Shown here: one piece after another, positions 35,853 to 48,243 of the stretch
Position numbering within the stretch: the first letter of the stretch is position 1
How the letters are laid out: each line of letters begins with the position of its first letter
Assembly: GCF_000717335.1 (NCBI RefSeq)
Contig: NZ_JNYZ01000014.1
Span: 1 to 64,000 of the forward strand
Reading direction: 5' to 3'
DNA from: Amycolatopsis jejuensis
GTDB lineage: Bacteria; Actinomycetota; Actinomycetes; Mycobacteriales; Pseudonocardiaceae
DNA length: 64,000 bases
Translations under genes and position numbers: made by a program
The notes under the pieces: model-generated
Databases searched by the model: none
Told to the model about the DNA's origin: nothing
Seen by the model: only the letters and a program-made list of their open reading frames with translations

Positions 35853-37048
35853 GTTCCTCCTCCGGCGAGCGGGAGTTCCGCGTGCACGAGCCAGCCCGGT
35901 CCGGACGGGCCTGCCTGCAGTGTCCCGCCGACGGCGTGCGCGCGCTCGCGCATGGTCAGCAACCCGTGCCCACCGCCGTCGGAGCGCGGGGCGCCGCGAA
36001 GCTCGTTGCCGATCTCGACGGTGAGCGCGCTGCCGGTCGCCTGCAGCTGCACCGTCACCCGGCCGCCGGGCGCGTGTTTCACCGCGTTGGTGAGGGCTTC
36101 CTGCGCGATCCGGTACGCGGTGAGGTCGACTGCCGCTGGTAGCGCTGTTTCGTCCACAGTGGAATCCACAGTGACCTCCATCCCGGCCGCCCGCGCGGAT
36201 TCCACGAGTCGCGACAATTCCGCCAGCCGGGCCGGAGCCGTCACCTCTTCGCCGTCGGACTCCGCCCGCAGCAGGCCGATCATCGCGCGCATCTCGTCCA
36301 GCGCGCGCACGCTGTTCTCCCGGACCGCGGTGAGCACGGCCTGCGCGGTTTTCGGGTCACCGGCCATCGACAGCGCTGCTTCGGACTGGATCGCGATCGC
36401 GGACAGGTGCCCGGCGATGACGTCGTGCAGGTCCCGGGCCATCCGCGCGCGCTCCGCCGCGACGGCCGCCCGCTGGTCCAGCGCGGCGATGGTGGCGAGC
36501 TGCTCGGCATTCGCGCGTTCGGACTCCGCGATGTCGCGGTGCTGCCGGACGTTCGCGCCCCACCACACCGGTACCAGCACGACCGGTAGCACGCCCAGCG
36601 CACCGAGCAAGGCCATCCGCCAGTTCGCCGCACCCCAGAGGATCGCCAGGAACACGGTGAGCGAGGCGACGGCCGCGGTGCCGACCAGGACATGGGTCGC
36701 CCGCCGGGTGCCGTAAAGCGTTGCGGCGTAAAGGAAATCCGTGTAGATGGCGACAACCGGCAGTGACGGCCCGAGCGCGACGTCGACAACCAGGACCCCG
36801 GTGGCGACCAGCAGCCCCCACGGCACCTTCCGGCGCAGCATCAGGATGGCGCACATCGCGCCGAGCTCGGCGAAGCGGACCCAGACCCCGTACGGATCGC
36901 CGCCCGGCAGGAGCCGGTGGATGCCCACCAGGTAGAGCGCCGTGCCGCCGGCGAGGAAGACCAGCGCGACGAGGGCGTCTTGCTGCCGCGGCGGCAGCTC
37001 GCTCGGCCGGGGCAGGTCACGCAGGAGCACGTCACCATGACAGCACAT
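35849..37048 (-). CDS. Sensor histidine kinase (HisKA_3 type)
   Basis: 399 residues. About five N-terminal membrane spans (residues 20-165) with almost no extracellular domain, a dimerisation/phosphoacceptor helix MARDLHDVIAGHLSAIAIQ with the catalytic His, and a HATPase domain ending GHGLLTMRERAHAVGG. Signals are probably sensed in or at the membrane. Start could be ATG 37048 or GTG 37030. Divergent from a membrane-protein operon. Confidence 0.9.
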   Translation of the reverse strand: MCCHGDVLLRDLPRPSELPPRQQDALVALVFLAGGTALYLVGIHRLLPGGDPYGVWVRFAELGAMCAILMLRRKVPWGLLVATGVLVVDVALGPSLPVVAIYTDFLYAATLYGTRRATHVLVGTAAVASLTVFLAILWGAANWRMALLGALGVLPVVLVPVWWGANVRQHRDIAESERANAEQLATIAALDQRAAVAAERARMARDLHDVIAGHLSAIAIQSEAALSMAGDPKTAQAVLTAVRENSVRALDEMRAMIGLLRAESDGEEVTAPARLAELSRLVESARAAGMEVTVDSTVDETALPAAVDLTAYRIAQEALTNAVKHAPGGRVTVQLQATGSALTVEIGNELRGAPRSDGGGHGLLTMRERAHAVGGTLQAGPSGPGWLVHAELPLAGGGT

Positions 37049-37139
37049 CGGGCCGTCGCGGTCGTCCTACGAAGTGATGACCCCCCGATCGTGCTGTCAG
37101 CCGACGCGCGCGAGGGCCCGCAGCCGCGACAGTGAGGGC

Positions 37140-37703
37140 ATGGACGTGATTCTGCACAGCCCGCTGACTTTCGCGATTGTGGCGTGCGAGATCGGCTTCT
37201 GGGTGCTCCTCGTGGGTGGTCTGGTGGTCCGCTACCCGTTGCGCCAACGGCGGGTCAGCACCGTGCTGCTCGCTGCGGTGCCGGTGGTCGACCTGGTGCT
37301 GCTCGTGGTGACCGTGATCGACCTGCTGAACGGCGCGGTCCCGAACATCACGCACGGACTCGCCGCGGCTTACCTCGGTTTCTCCGTCGTGTTCGGGCCG
37401 TCGATGGTGCGGTGGGCCGATGTCCGGTTCGCGCACCGGTTTGCCGGTGGACCGCCGCCGGTACGGCTGCACGGCCGGGAGAAGGCCCGCAAGGAGTGGC
37501 GGGACTGGGGTAAGTGCGTGCTGGCCTGCGCAATCAGCGCGGGACTGCTGCTGGCCGCCATTTTCGTCGTCGGACGGCCCGGCCAGGTCCAGCCGCTGTG
37601 GGACTGGCTCCCGCGGCTGGGCACGGTCACCGGCATCTGGTTCCTCGTCGGGCCGCTGTGGCAGGAGATCTTCAAGCCGTCGTCGAAAGCGCAGGTGCGG
37701 TGA
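37140..37703 (+). CDS. Membrane protein of unknown function
   Basis: 187 residues, about five hydrophobic helices (for example 8-30, 41-62, 72-90, 127-146, 158-176) with a basic loop KARKEWRDWGK. No family recognised. First of three short genes; its stop overlaps the next ATG (TGATG). Divergent from the two-component system. Confidence 0.72.
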   Translation: MDVILHSPLTFAIVACEIGFWVLLVGGLVVRYPLRQRRVSTVLLAAVPVVDLVLLVVTVIDLLNGAVPNITHGLAAAYLGFSVVFGPSMVRWADVRFAHRFAGGPPPVRLHGREKARKEWRDWGKCVLACAISAGLLLAAIFVVGRPGQVQPLWDWLPRLGTVTGIWFLVGPLWQEIFKPSSKAQVR

Positions 37704-37909
37704 TGGTGGAGCTGTTCGGCATTCTGCTGGTGGTACAAGGCGCCGGCGGGCTGATCAACCGCCTGGCCGGATCGGCGAACCCGAGCTGGTTCGTGCAGCT
37801 GCACCTCTTGCCGCCGCAGCTGCACGTGATCGCGAGCGTCGTGCTGCTGGTGGCCGGGGCGGCGGTGCTGTTCAGGCATCAGGCGCGAAAACGGCGTTCG
37901 GGGAGCTAG
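37703..37909 (+). CDS. Small two-helix membrane protein
   Basis: 68 residues with two hydrophobic helices (about 3-20 and 38-57) and a basic tail. Coupled by TGATG to the gene before it. Its TAG stop forms part of the -10 box for the next gene. Function unknown. Confidence 0.68.
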   Translation: MVELFGILLVVQGAGGLINRLAGSANPSWFVQLHLLPPQLHVIASVVLLVAGAAVLFRHQARKRRSGS

Positions 37910-37912
37910 ACT
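37907..37912 (+). promoter_or_regulatory. Candidate -10 box overlapping a stop codon
   Basis: TAGACT, whose TAG is the preceding stop codon, lies 6 nt before ATG 37919. Predicts a leaderless message for the next gene. Confidence 0.4.
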
Positions 37913-37918
37913 CGGACG

Positions 37919-38296
37919 ATGGCGGCCGGGCCTCTCGTGCTCTTCGCCGTGGTCAGCGTTGCTCCCTCGGCGTTGTTCTGGGCTGCCCTCAAGCTTCCGG
38001 CCGGATACCGATGGCTGCGCGGATTGCGTACGGCGCCGGTCCCGGCGGGGCCACCGCTGGAGCGGGTGGCCGCCGATCTGCGCCGGGTACGCCGCACGCT
38101 GGCGCAATTCCCGTCCGGCACGCCCGCCGCCCGCCGGATCGGCACCCGGCAGGCGTACGACGAGCTGCTCGTCACCGCGTGCCGTGAGGTCGGGGTCGTA
38201 CATCGGCTGGACGGGCTGCCGGAGGGCGTCGAACGGGACCTGGAGCGGTTGCGGGTGGAGGACTCACTGAGCCGGGAGGGGCTCGTGCTTTCCTGA
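37919..38296 (+). CDS. Hypothetical protein with N-terminal membrane anchor
   Basis: 125 residues: one hydrophobic helix (about 4-24), then a basic, helical cytoplasmic part (AADLRRVRRTLAQF, RQAYDELLVTACREVGVVHRL). Actinobacterial-looking but not assigned to a family. ATG without ribosome binding site but with a well-placed -10. Confidence 0.68.
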   Translation: MAAGPLVLFAVVSVAPSALFWAALKLPAGYRWLRGLRTAPVPAGPPLERVAADLRRVRRTLAQFPSGTPAARRIGTRQAYDELLVTACREVGVVHRLDGLPEGVERDLERLRVEDSLSREGLVLS

Positions 38297-38391
38297 GCGG
38301 GTGGATTTTCAGCTGAGGTCCGTCGATGCATCGCTCCGACGACCCGTAGCTCCGGAATCGGCACGGGCAGACCCGGATCGAGCCCGAATTC
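38297..38391 (+). pseudogene. Possible decayed N-terminal part of the APH-fold kinase gene
   Basis: In the frame of the downstream kinase there is TAG at 38347 followed by an open, protein-like LRNRHGQTRIEPEF leading into its ATG. A different frame upstream reads LRSVDASLRRPVAPE without stops. This looks like coding sequence broken by a frameshift and stop, which would explain the missing N-lobe. It could also be chance. Confidence 0.35.
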
Positions 38392-39135
38392 ATGCGTAAC
38401 GAATACCTGTCCGCGCCGTATTTCGCACCGATTGCGCCGTTGCTGCCGCGCACGCTCGTCGCGGACTTCACGCATCAGGTGATCGGCCGGGACTACGTGC
38501 TGCAGGCCGTGCTGGCCGGGCAGCCCGGTCCGGAGGTCCTGCGCGGCTTCGCACCGGAGGCGCGCACGCCGTACTTCCACCGGCTCGGCGAGATCACGCG
38601 CGCCGTGCACGACGTGCGCGGTCCGGGGTTCGGCATCGTGGCCGGACCGCATTTCGCAACCTGGAGTGAAGCGTTGATCTCGTACTTCGCGGACAACGCG
38701 GCGGACGTCGAGGACGTCGGTCTCGATGCGACGGACCTGCGCGCGGTGGGCGCCCACGCCGAACGCGAAGCCGCGCTGCTCGACGAGATCACCGAACCAC
38801 GGCTGATGCACGGGGACCTGTGGCACGCGAACGTGATGCTGTCGCCGGACCTGGACATCACCGGAGTCTTCGACCACGACCGCAGCTGGTGGGGCGACCC
38901 GGCGGCGGACTGGACGATCTATCTGGCGTCGGCGAAACCGGACAGGAACGCCTTCTGGGACACGTACGGCCACCTCGACGACTCCCCGGCCGCCCGCCGC
39001 CGCGCGTTGTACTACCGTGCCCGGCACATCGGCGCCGTGCGGTTGGAACGGCATCGGCTGGGTAAAGCGGGTCGGCTGGTGGAGTCGTATGCCGAGCTGG
39101 CCGAGGTCCTGAACGCGCTGGCTTTTCCGTCCTGA
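38392..39135 (+). CDS. Phosphotransferase (APH/fructosamine-kinase fold), N-terminally truncated
   Basis: 247 residues carrying only the C-lobe of the kinase fold: catalytic loop LMHGDLWHANVM and the metal-binding ITGVFDHDRSWWGDPAAD. The nucleotide-binding N-lobe with Gly-rich loop and Lys is absent; complete relatives are about 300 residues. No ribosome binding site before the ATG. Likely inactive remnant or a gene whose start is lost to a frameshift; a stand-alone C-lobe function is less likely. Confidence 0.7.
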   Translation: MRNEYLSAPYFAPIAPLLPRTLVADFTHQVIGRDYVLQAVLAGQPGPEVLRGFAPEARTPYFHRLGEITRAVHDVRGPGFGIVAGPHFATWSEALISYFADNAADVEDVGLDATDLRAVGAHAEREAALLDEITEPRLMHGDLWHANVMLSPDLDITGVFDHDRSWWGDPAADWTIYLASAKPDRNAFWDTYGHLDDSPAARRRALYYRARHIGAVRLERHRLGKAGRLVESYAELAEVLNALAFPS

Positions 39136-39151
39136 CCCGCGGTCCAGACCG

Positions 39152-39230
39152 CCCCAATGTGGCATTGGGTGCATGCGACGCAACGAATGTGGCGTTGGGT
39201 GCGTCAGACGCAGCGAATGCCACATTGGGG
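39152..39230. repeat. Palindromic repeat element between convergent genes
   Basis: Perfect 15-bp outer arms CCCCAATGTGGCATT (39152-39166) and complement (39216-39230) enclose two direct ~30-bp units (39155-39184, 39185-39214; shared AATGTGGCRTTGGGTGC). Seven bp before the DUF3592 stop and 16 bp after the kinase stop, so a bidirectional terminator is likely. Confidence 0.8.
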
Positions 39231-39238
39231 TGGTTGGG

Positions 39239-40183
39239 TCAGGAGGGGTCGGAGCCGCGTAGGGCGGCCCACCAGAAGCCGAATGCGGCGATCAGGACGG
39301 TGACCGTGAGCCAGCCGGTGAAGCCGCTGCCGTCGACGAAGGCCCAGAACGCGCCGACCACGGGGGCGACCGCCAGCACCGGCAGGTCGGCGCGGAACTG
39401 TCGGCCCAGCGAGACCGGACGCACAGCGGCGAGGGAGCGGTCGTCGTCCGGCAGGGACGGGTTGTCTGTGCGGCGGCCCCGCGGCTCGCTCGTGCGTACC
39501 GCACCCGCTGGGTAAAGCACTTCGCCGTTGATGCGGACTGCCACGTGCCGGTTGGTGCGCACGTCGCCCAGTACCTCGACCGGCGTGGGGGACGGCAGGC
39601 TGATCAGCGTCGGCGAGAAGTACACCGGAATCCACCGTGGCGTCGCGGTTTCCGTCTCCAGCCACGACCGTGTGAGCAGACCGCGTTGCACCTTCACCCG
39701 CCGCATCGCAACCGACGGGCCCGAACGCCGCCGAGAAGGCTGCACGAACCTCGTAAAGAACAGAAACCCGTTCACCGCCAGCATGGCCAGCACGGCGACC
39801 ACGGTGACCGTCGCGTACGTCGCCGCACGGTCCGCGGTTACCAGCGAAGTGGCGCCGCCGGTGATTGCGCGGGTTGGGGCGGCCGGGTCGTACCGCACAG
39901 GAACGCGCGTGCCGAGTGGCGGGGGAGTGGTGTCCAGCTCGATGGCGGCAGTGGCCTCGGGCTGGTCCGGCACCGGGAACCGCACGGTGACAGTGTTGTC
40001 GTCGCTGTCGTCGCTGTCGTCGACCCGCGCGACCACCCCGGTGGCACTCGCCGTGAGCCCCGCCAGCCGCGCCCGCGTGCTCTGGAAATCCAGCAGCTGC
40101 AACGAAAACACCACGGCGCACGCGACGAACACGGCCGCGCTCGTGGCCAGGACGTACCGCACCGGCCGCAGGGAACTCCGCAC
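39239..40183 (-). CDS. DUF3592-like membrane protein
   Basis: 314 residues with membrane spans near 12-32, 120-140 and two near the C-terminus. The extracytoplasmic part has the DUF3592 pattern GTRVPVRYDP and an acidic DDSDDSDD run. GTG 40183 is chosen because TAGGGT lies 8 nt upstream (leaderless); the frame extends to 40237. Function unknown. Confidence 0.72.
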   Translation of the reverse strand: MRSSLRPVRYVLATSAAVFVACAVVFSLQLLDFQSTRARLAGLTASATGVVARVDDSDDSDDNTVTVRFPVPDQPEATAAIELDTTPPPLGTRVPVRYDPAAPTRAITGGATSLVTADRAATYATVTVVAVLAMLAVNGFLFFTRFVQPSRRRSGPSVAMRRVKVQRGLLTRSWLETETATPRWIPVYFSPTLISLPSPTPVEVLGDVRTNRHVAVRINGEVLYPAGAVRTSEPRGRRTDNPSLPDDDRSLAAVRPVSLGRQFRADLPVLAVAPVVGAFWAFVDGSGFTGWLTVTVLIAAFGFWWAALRGSDPS

Positions 40184-40191
40184 GGAAAACC

Positions 40192-40197
40192 ACCCTA
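40192..40197 (-). promoter_or_regulatory. Candidate -10 box, leaderless DUF3592 gene
   Basis: Minus-strand TAGGGT 8 nt before GTG 40183. Confidence 0.45.
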
Positions 40198-40259
40198 ACT
40201 GTCCACAACGGAGAGAGCGGCGCAGGCCGGAGCCCACGCCGCTCTCCCGGGAAACGTCG

Positions 40260-41948
40260 CTACTTCACGAAACCGATCTTCGTGTAGTCGTACGGGTTGT
40301 TCGCGTACCCCGGCGAACCGAAGTTGCCGAGCGTCTTGCGCACCGCGAACGCGCCGGTGGACTGGAAGATCGGCAGCTGGTGGCCCAGTGCCCAGATCTC
40401 CTTGTCCGCGGCGTTGATGTCCGCGGCCCGCTTGGTGTCGTCCAGTTCCTGCGACGCGGCGTCGAGCAGCTGGTTCGCCTTGTCGCTGCCGATCCGCCCG
40501 TAGTTCTGGCTGATGTTCTTCGGGTCGAGGTAGTAGATGCCCTTGCTGCCGCCGATCGGGAACGAGTTCGAGATCCAGCGGAACAGCGTGAGGTCGAAGT
40601 TGCCGACGTTCACGAAGTTCTTGAAGAACTCGGTCGTGGGCACCGGCTGGATGTCGACCCCGACGCCGATCGCTTTGAGCTGCGACTGCAGGATCTGGCC
40701 GGTCTGCTGGCTGATCGGCGTGCCGGACGGGATCACCAGGCGCAGTTTCAGCTGCTTGCCGTCCTTGGCGCGCAGGTCACCGGACTGCTTCCAGCCCAGC
40801 TTGTCCAGCTCTGCCTTGGCCGCGTTCGCGTCGAACTGGTACGGGCCCGCGTTGTCCTCGTAGGTCTTCGCGCCCTTGAGGTACAGGTGGTTGCCCAGCG
40901 GCGAGGTGTCCTTCTGCATCTGGCCGAGGATCGACTTCGCGATGGTCACCCGGTCGACCCCGCGCAGCACGGCCAGCCGCAGGTCCTTGTCCCCGAGGAT
41001 CGAGGACGACGCGCCGTTCAGCGTCAGGTGCGTGTAGTCCGGGTACGCGGACTGCCGCACCGCGGCGTTCGCGTCCGACTGTGCCCGCTTGAACGCGTTG
41101 ATGTCGTTGTTCAGCGGGTAGTAGTCGATCTGCCCGTTGGCGAAGGCGTCCGCGAGCGCCGGCCGGTCGACGACCTTGTACGTCACCGTGTCGAGCTTCG
41201 GCTTGTCGCCCCACCAGTTCGGGTCACGCTCGAATACAGCGGTCTTGCCGGTGTAGTCCACGTTCTTGATCTTGAACGGACCCGCGGTGATCGGTGCGTT
41301 CTGCGCCCACGACTTGTTGAACGCGGTCGCGTCGGCGTTCAGCTCCTTCGGGTACAGCGGCGAGAAGAGCGACTTCCACTCCGCGAACTTCTTCCCGAAG
41401 GTGACCTTGACGTCGAGGTCGTCGGTGCCCTTCTCGACCTTCGCGATGTCCTCGTACCCGGTCGTGCTGGACACCTGGTACGCCGGGTCCTTGCCGTTCA
41501 GCACCTTGGCCTGCGCGGCGAAGTCCTCCCACGAGAACTGCCTGCCGTTGCTCCACTTGGCCTTCGGGTTGATCTTGTACTCGATGACCTGCGGGTCCTG
41601 GCTGACGATCTCGGCCGAGGTGAGGTAGTTCTTGTCCAGGCCGACCGTCGCGTCCGCGTTCTGCGGGAACGGGTACGGCAGGATCGCGCCGAACATGCTC
41701 GCGCCGTCCAGCACCGTGCCGTCGACCTGGTAGTAGTTCCAGTTGTCCGGCAGCTGGTCGACCGGCCACTTGAAGTCGCCGCCGTCCTTCAGCTTGTCCG
41801 GCGGCTGCTCGTTGATGTCCGCGGTCTTGACCGCCTGCGAACCGGCGTCCTGCAGGCCGTTGCCGCCGCTGGTGCCGCCGCCGCACGCGGCGAGCAAGAG
41901 CCCCAGTGCGGCAACGGGGGCCACGAGTGCGGCCATTCTCCGTCGCAT
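40260..41948 (-). CDS. dppA: Peptide ABC transporter, family 5 binding lipoprotein
   Basis: 562 residues. Lipobox GLLLAAC (Cys22), Gly-rich linker, then the large SBP_bac_5 fold with YKINPKAKWSNGRQF and DPNWWG typical of oligopeptide/dipeptide binding proteins. Good ribosome binding site (AGAAAGG, 8 nt). Unusually it is the last gene of the operon, 40 bp after the ATPase. Substrate may be a peptide or another small solute such as nickel or an antibiotic peptide. Confidence 0.87.
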   Translation of the reverse strand: MRRRMAALVAPVAALGLLLAACGGGTSGGNGLQDAGSQAVKTADINEQPPDKLKDGGDFKWPVDQLPDNWNYYQVDGTVLDGASMFGAILPYPFPQNADATVGLDKNYLTSAEIVSQDPQVIEYKINPKAKWSNGRQFSWEDFAAQAKVLNGKDPAYQVSSTTGYEDIAKVEKGTDDLDVKVTFGKKFAEWKSLFSPLYPKELNADATAFNKSWAQNAPITAGPFKIKNVDYTGKTAVFERDPNWWGDKPKLDTVTYKVVDRPALADAFANGQIDYYPLNNDINAFKRAQSDANAAVRQSAYPDYTHLTLNGASSSILGDKDLRLAVLRGVDRVTIAKSILGQMQKDTSPLGNHLYLKGAKTYEDNAGPYQFDANAAKAELDKLGWKQSGDLRAKDGKQLKLRLVIPSGTPISQQTGQILQSQLKAIGVGVDIQPVPTTEFFKNFVNVGNFDLTLFRWISNSFPIGGSKGIYYLDPKNISQNYGRIGSDKANQLLDAASQELDDTKRAADINAADKEIWALGHQLPIFQSTGAFAVRKTLGNFGSPGYANNPYDYTKIGFVK

Positions 41949-41988
41949 GTGTGTACCTTTCTTCTCTGGTGTGCCAACGGAAATGTGG

Positions 41989-44115
<2,127 letters not shown>

Positions 44116-44149
44116 GCCGCCTCCGCGGTGAAAAGTACGTCGGCGGCGC

Positions 44150-45148
44150 TCATGCTTCTGCTCCCACGGTCTTCAAGGACTTGGTCTTCTCCGCGATCCG
44201 CTTGCGTTCCTTGCGCCGCGAACGGCTCGACGACGGGTCGAGCGCGTCGCGCAGGCCGTCCCCGGCGAAGTTCACCGCAAGCACGGTGAAGACGAGGAAC
44301 CCGGCCGGAATGTAGAAGAGCCAAGGGAAAGTACGGACCGCTTCCGACCCGGTGGCGATCAGCGTGCCCAGCGAAACGTCCGGTGCCTGCACGCCGAAAC
44401 CGAAGAACGACAGCGAGGTTTCCATGATGATCGCGACGCCGACGTTGATCGTCGCGTCGATGATCAGCAGCGACGCCATGTTCGGCACGATGTGCTTGAA
44501 GATGATCCGCCACGACGGCTGGCCCATGAAGCGCGCGGCTTTCACGAACTCGCGTTCGCGCAGCGTCAGCGTCATCCCGCGGACGATCCGCGCGGTGATC
44601 ATCCACTGGAACAACGCGATCAGGCCGACCAGGATCAGCCACGTCTTGCCGCGGAAGGCGGGCGACAGGATCGAGATGATCAGGAACGGCGGCAGGATCA
44701 GCAGCAGGTCGACGAACCACATCGCGATCCGGTCGGTCCAGCCGCCGAAGTACCCGGCCGCGGCGCCGACGATCGACGCCACCCCGGTGGAGAACAGCGC
44801 GGCCAGCAGCCCGATCGTGAGCGACTTCTGCAGCCCGCGCATGGTCTGCGCGAACATGTCGCCGCCGATCTGGTTGGTGCCGAACCAATGCGTGCCGTCC
44901 GGCGGCATCAGGGTGGCGGCCGGGTCCAGCTGGTCGTAGGCCCATGGCGCGTACCAGGTGTAGGTGAACGCCGCGAGGTAGAAGAGCACGATCAGGGCCA
45001 GCCCGCCAACCGCGAGCTTGTTGCGGAAGAACCGCCGCGCGACGAGCTTGCCGCGGCCGGAGGAGCTGCCGCTCGTCTCGGTTTCGGCGACGGTGACGGT
45101 GTTGTCGGCGGTGTCGGCGAGGTCGGCCTCGTTCAGTGGCGTGGCCAT
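44150..45148 (-). CDS. dppC: Peptide ABC transporter permease (DppC-type)
   Basis: 332 residues: a Ser/Thr/Glu-rich cytoplasmic N-tail, a first span near 43-62, an OppC-type region, then five more spans with the EAA loop [24 protein letters not shown] overlaps the dppB stop by one base (TGATG). Basic C-tail. Confidence 0.87.
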   Translation of the reverse strand: MATPLNEADLADTADNTVTVAETETSGSSSGRGKLVARRFFRNKLAVGGLALIVLFYLAAFTYTWYAPWAYDQLDPAATLMPPDGTHWFGTNQIGGDMFAQTMRGLQKSLTIGLLAALFSTGVASIVGAAAGYFGGWTDRIAMWFVDLLLILPPFLIISILSPAFRGKTWLILVGLIALFQWMITARIVRGMTLTLREREFVKAARFMGQPSWRIIFKHIVPNMASLLIIDATINVGVAIIMETSLSFFGFGVQAPDVSLGTLIATGSEAVRTFPWLFYIPAGFLVFTVLAVNFAGDGLRDALDPSSSRSRRKERKRIAEKTKSLKTVGAEA

Positions 45149-46125
45149 CAGATCCTCACCCTCGGGTCGAGTGCGGCGTAGAGCACGTCGGCGAGCCAGC
45201 CCGCGAGCAGCACGCAGACCGCGATGAACAGCGTCACGGTGGCGACGATGTTGGTGTCCTGCTTCTGGATTCCGGTGACGAGCCAGTCGCCCATGCCGTA
45301 CCAGCCGAAGATCTTTTCGGTGAAGATGCCGCCGGTGATCAGCAAGCCGAAGCCGAACGCGAACAGCGTCGCCATCGGGATCAGCGCAGTCCGCAGGCCG
45401 TGCTTGAAGAGCGCGCGCCGCCGGGTGAGCCCCTTTGCCTGTGCGGTGCGGAGGAAGTCCGAGCCGAGGACGTCGAGCATCGCCGAGCGCTGGTACCGGC
45501 TGTAGTAGGCGACCTGGGTGAGCACGATCGCCAGCGTGGGCACGATGATGTGCTGCAGCCGGTCGAGGACCACGTCGCCGAAACCGCCGTCGACACTGCC
45601 GGATTCGCCTTGCACGATGAAGAACTGGTACCCGCCGAGCAGGTTGTCGTTCACCGATTGCGCGCCCGCCTTGAGGATCGTGGCGATCACGAACACCGGC
45701 GTCGACAGGATCACGAACGAGAACGTGGTGGCGAGATAGTCGCTGATCTTGTACTGGCGGATCGCGCTGACCACGCCGACCAGGACGCCGATGATGATCC
45801 CGATCGTGATGCCGAGCAGGAAGAGCCGCAGGCTCACGCCGGCGCGGCGGAACAGCTCGTCGGTGATCGGCTGGTCGGCGACCGTGCGGCCGAAGTTGCC
45901 CTGCAGCACCCCGGTCAGCCAGGTGAAGAACCGTTGCGGGATCGGCTGGTTCAGGTACAGCTCGGCGGCCTTCGCGTCGATGGTCGCCTGCGGGGCGGGC
46001 GGGTTGCGCAGCTTGAGCGCGTCCAGCGGGCTGAACGACAGCGACGCAAGGGAAAACGCCGCGAACGTCGCGACGAGGCACAGGGCGAGGTAGTTGACGA
46101 GACGGCGGAGAAGGAAACCGATCAC
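45148..46125 (-). CDS. dppB: Peptide ABC transporter permease (DppB-type)
   Basis: 325 residues, six spans. N-terminal helix FLLRRLVNYLALCLVATF, long periplasmic loop, EAA loop RTAQAKGLTRRRALFKHGLR, and C-terminal ALDPRVRI as in DppB/OppB. First gene of the operon; the 326 bp upstream contain a dyad candidate operator. Confidence 0.87.
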   Translation of the reverse strand: MIGFLLRRLVNYLALCLVATFAAFSLASLSFSPLDALKLRNPPAPQATIDAKAAELYLNQPIPQRFFTWLTGVLQGNFGRTVADQPITDELFRRAGVSLRLFLLGITIGIIIGVLVGVVSAIRQYKISDYLATTFSFVILSTPVFVIATILKAGAQSVNDNLLGGYQFFIVQGESGSVDGGFGDVVLDRLQHIIVPTLAIVLTQVAYYSRYQRSAMLDVLGSDFLRTAQAKGLTRRRALFKHGLRTALIPMATLFAFGFGLLITGGIFTEKIFGWYGMGDWLVTGIQKQDTNIVATVTLFIAVCVLLAGWLADVLYAALDPRVRI

Positions 46126-46260
46126 GGCCGCCTCTCTTCACCGGGGCCGGAGGATCCGCTCCGCGCCGCCGGGCTCGTGCGCAATGGAGTTTTCGCTGAA
46201 AACACTGGCGGGTTGCTGCCTTCCGAATACTGACGCTCGTTGCAGGCGCAGCATATTCTC

Positions 46261-46276
46261 GATCACCGGCGTGATC
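46261..46276. promoter_or_regulatory. Dyad candidate operator upstream of dppB
   Basis: Perfect GATCAC / GTGATC arms with a 4-nt spacer, 136 bp before dppB. Short arms, so low confidence. Confidence 0.3.
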
Positions 46277-46450
46277 TTCGTTCCCAGGCAACCAAACAAT
46301 CACGATTTACGCGGACAGGTCGTGAAGAACCGACTTTCGCATGTTGCGTTCGCCGCGGGTTCTCGGTCGGTGAAGGTCCGAGTACCGGCGATGAGTGTTC
46401 CGGAACGGTTCCACGTCGTTCCGGTGAACGCCTGTGAACGGGAAACGCAA

Positions 46451-46505
46451 GTCCGTGAAGGGAACCATCACGGACTCAGATTCCGTGATGGTTCCCTTCA
46501 CGGAC
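46451..46505. repeat. Dispersed palindrome, copy C (perfect)
   Basis: 24-bp arms (46451-46474, 46482-46505) are exact complements around a 7-nt loop; core GTGAAGGGAACCATCACGGA. A solo copy without the extra modules of the other copies. Lies downstream of sigA and upstream of the dpp operon. Confidence 0.9.
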
Positions 46506-46553
46506 TTGCCGGACGCGGGGAGTGTCCACAGTGGCCGGAAGGGGCGGGAAACG

Positions 46554-46592
46554 AAAAACCCCGCCACCGCGGAATGCGGGGACGGGGTTTTC
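46554..46592 (-). terminator. Intrinsic terminator of sigA
   Basis: Hairpin with AAAACCCCG / CGGGGTTTT arms and an inner CCGC/GCGG stem, giving GC stem plus T-run on the minus strand, 13 bp past the sigA stop. The most classical terminator of the window. Confidence 0.75.
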
Positions 46593-46604
46593 CGGAAAAG
46601 TGGT

Positions 46605-48032
<1,428 letters not shown>

Positions 48033-48152
48033 TTACGCCCTTTCGCAGCGGTCGATCATGACGAGCCGAGATGTCGCCACCTCGGCTGCCTCACATTCGG
48101 GGAACACGCCTCGGCCTGCGGTTTTCCGTCCGCAGCTCCTGCGCCGTGTTCC

Positions 48153-48158
48153 ATTGTA
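48153..48158 (-). promoter_or_regulatory. Candidate sigA promoter -10 box
   Basis: Minus-strand TACAAT, close to the TATAAT consensus, in otherwise GC-rich DNA; gives a leader of roughly 115 nt before GTG 48032. No good TTGACA partner. Confidence 0.4.
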
Positions 48159-48243
48159 ACGACGTCGGCCCGGTGCGTCGCGAAGCGATCACCCTCCGGC
48201 CTGCCGCCCGGTACCTCGCCGTGACCCTTCCGAGACCTGCGGG

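Larger units (their letters stand above)
46126..46604. other. Gap between dppB start and sigA end
   Basis: 479 bp without a gene. Contains a dyad GATCAC-CGGC-GTGATC (46261-46276) that may be a dpp operator, dispersed palindrome copy C, and the sigA terminator. Confidence 0.5.
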
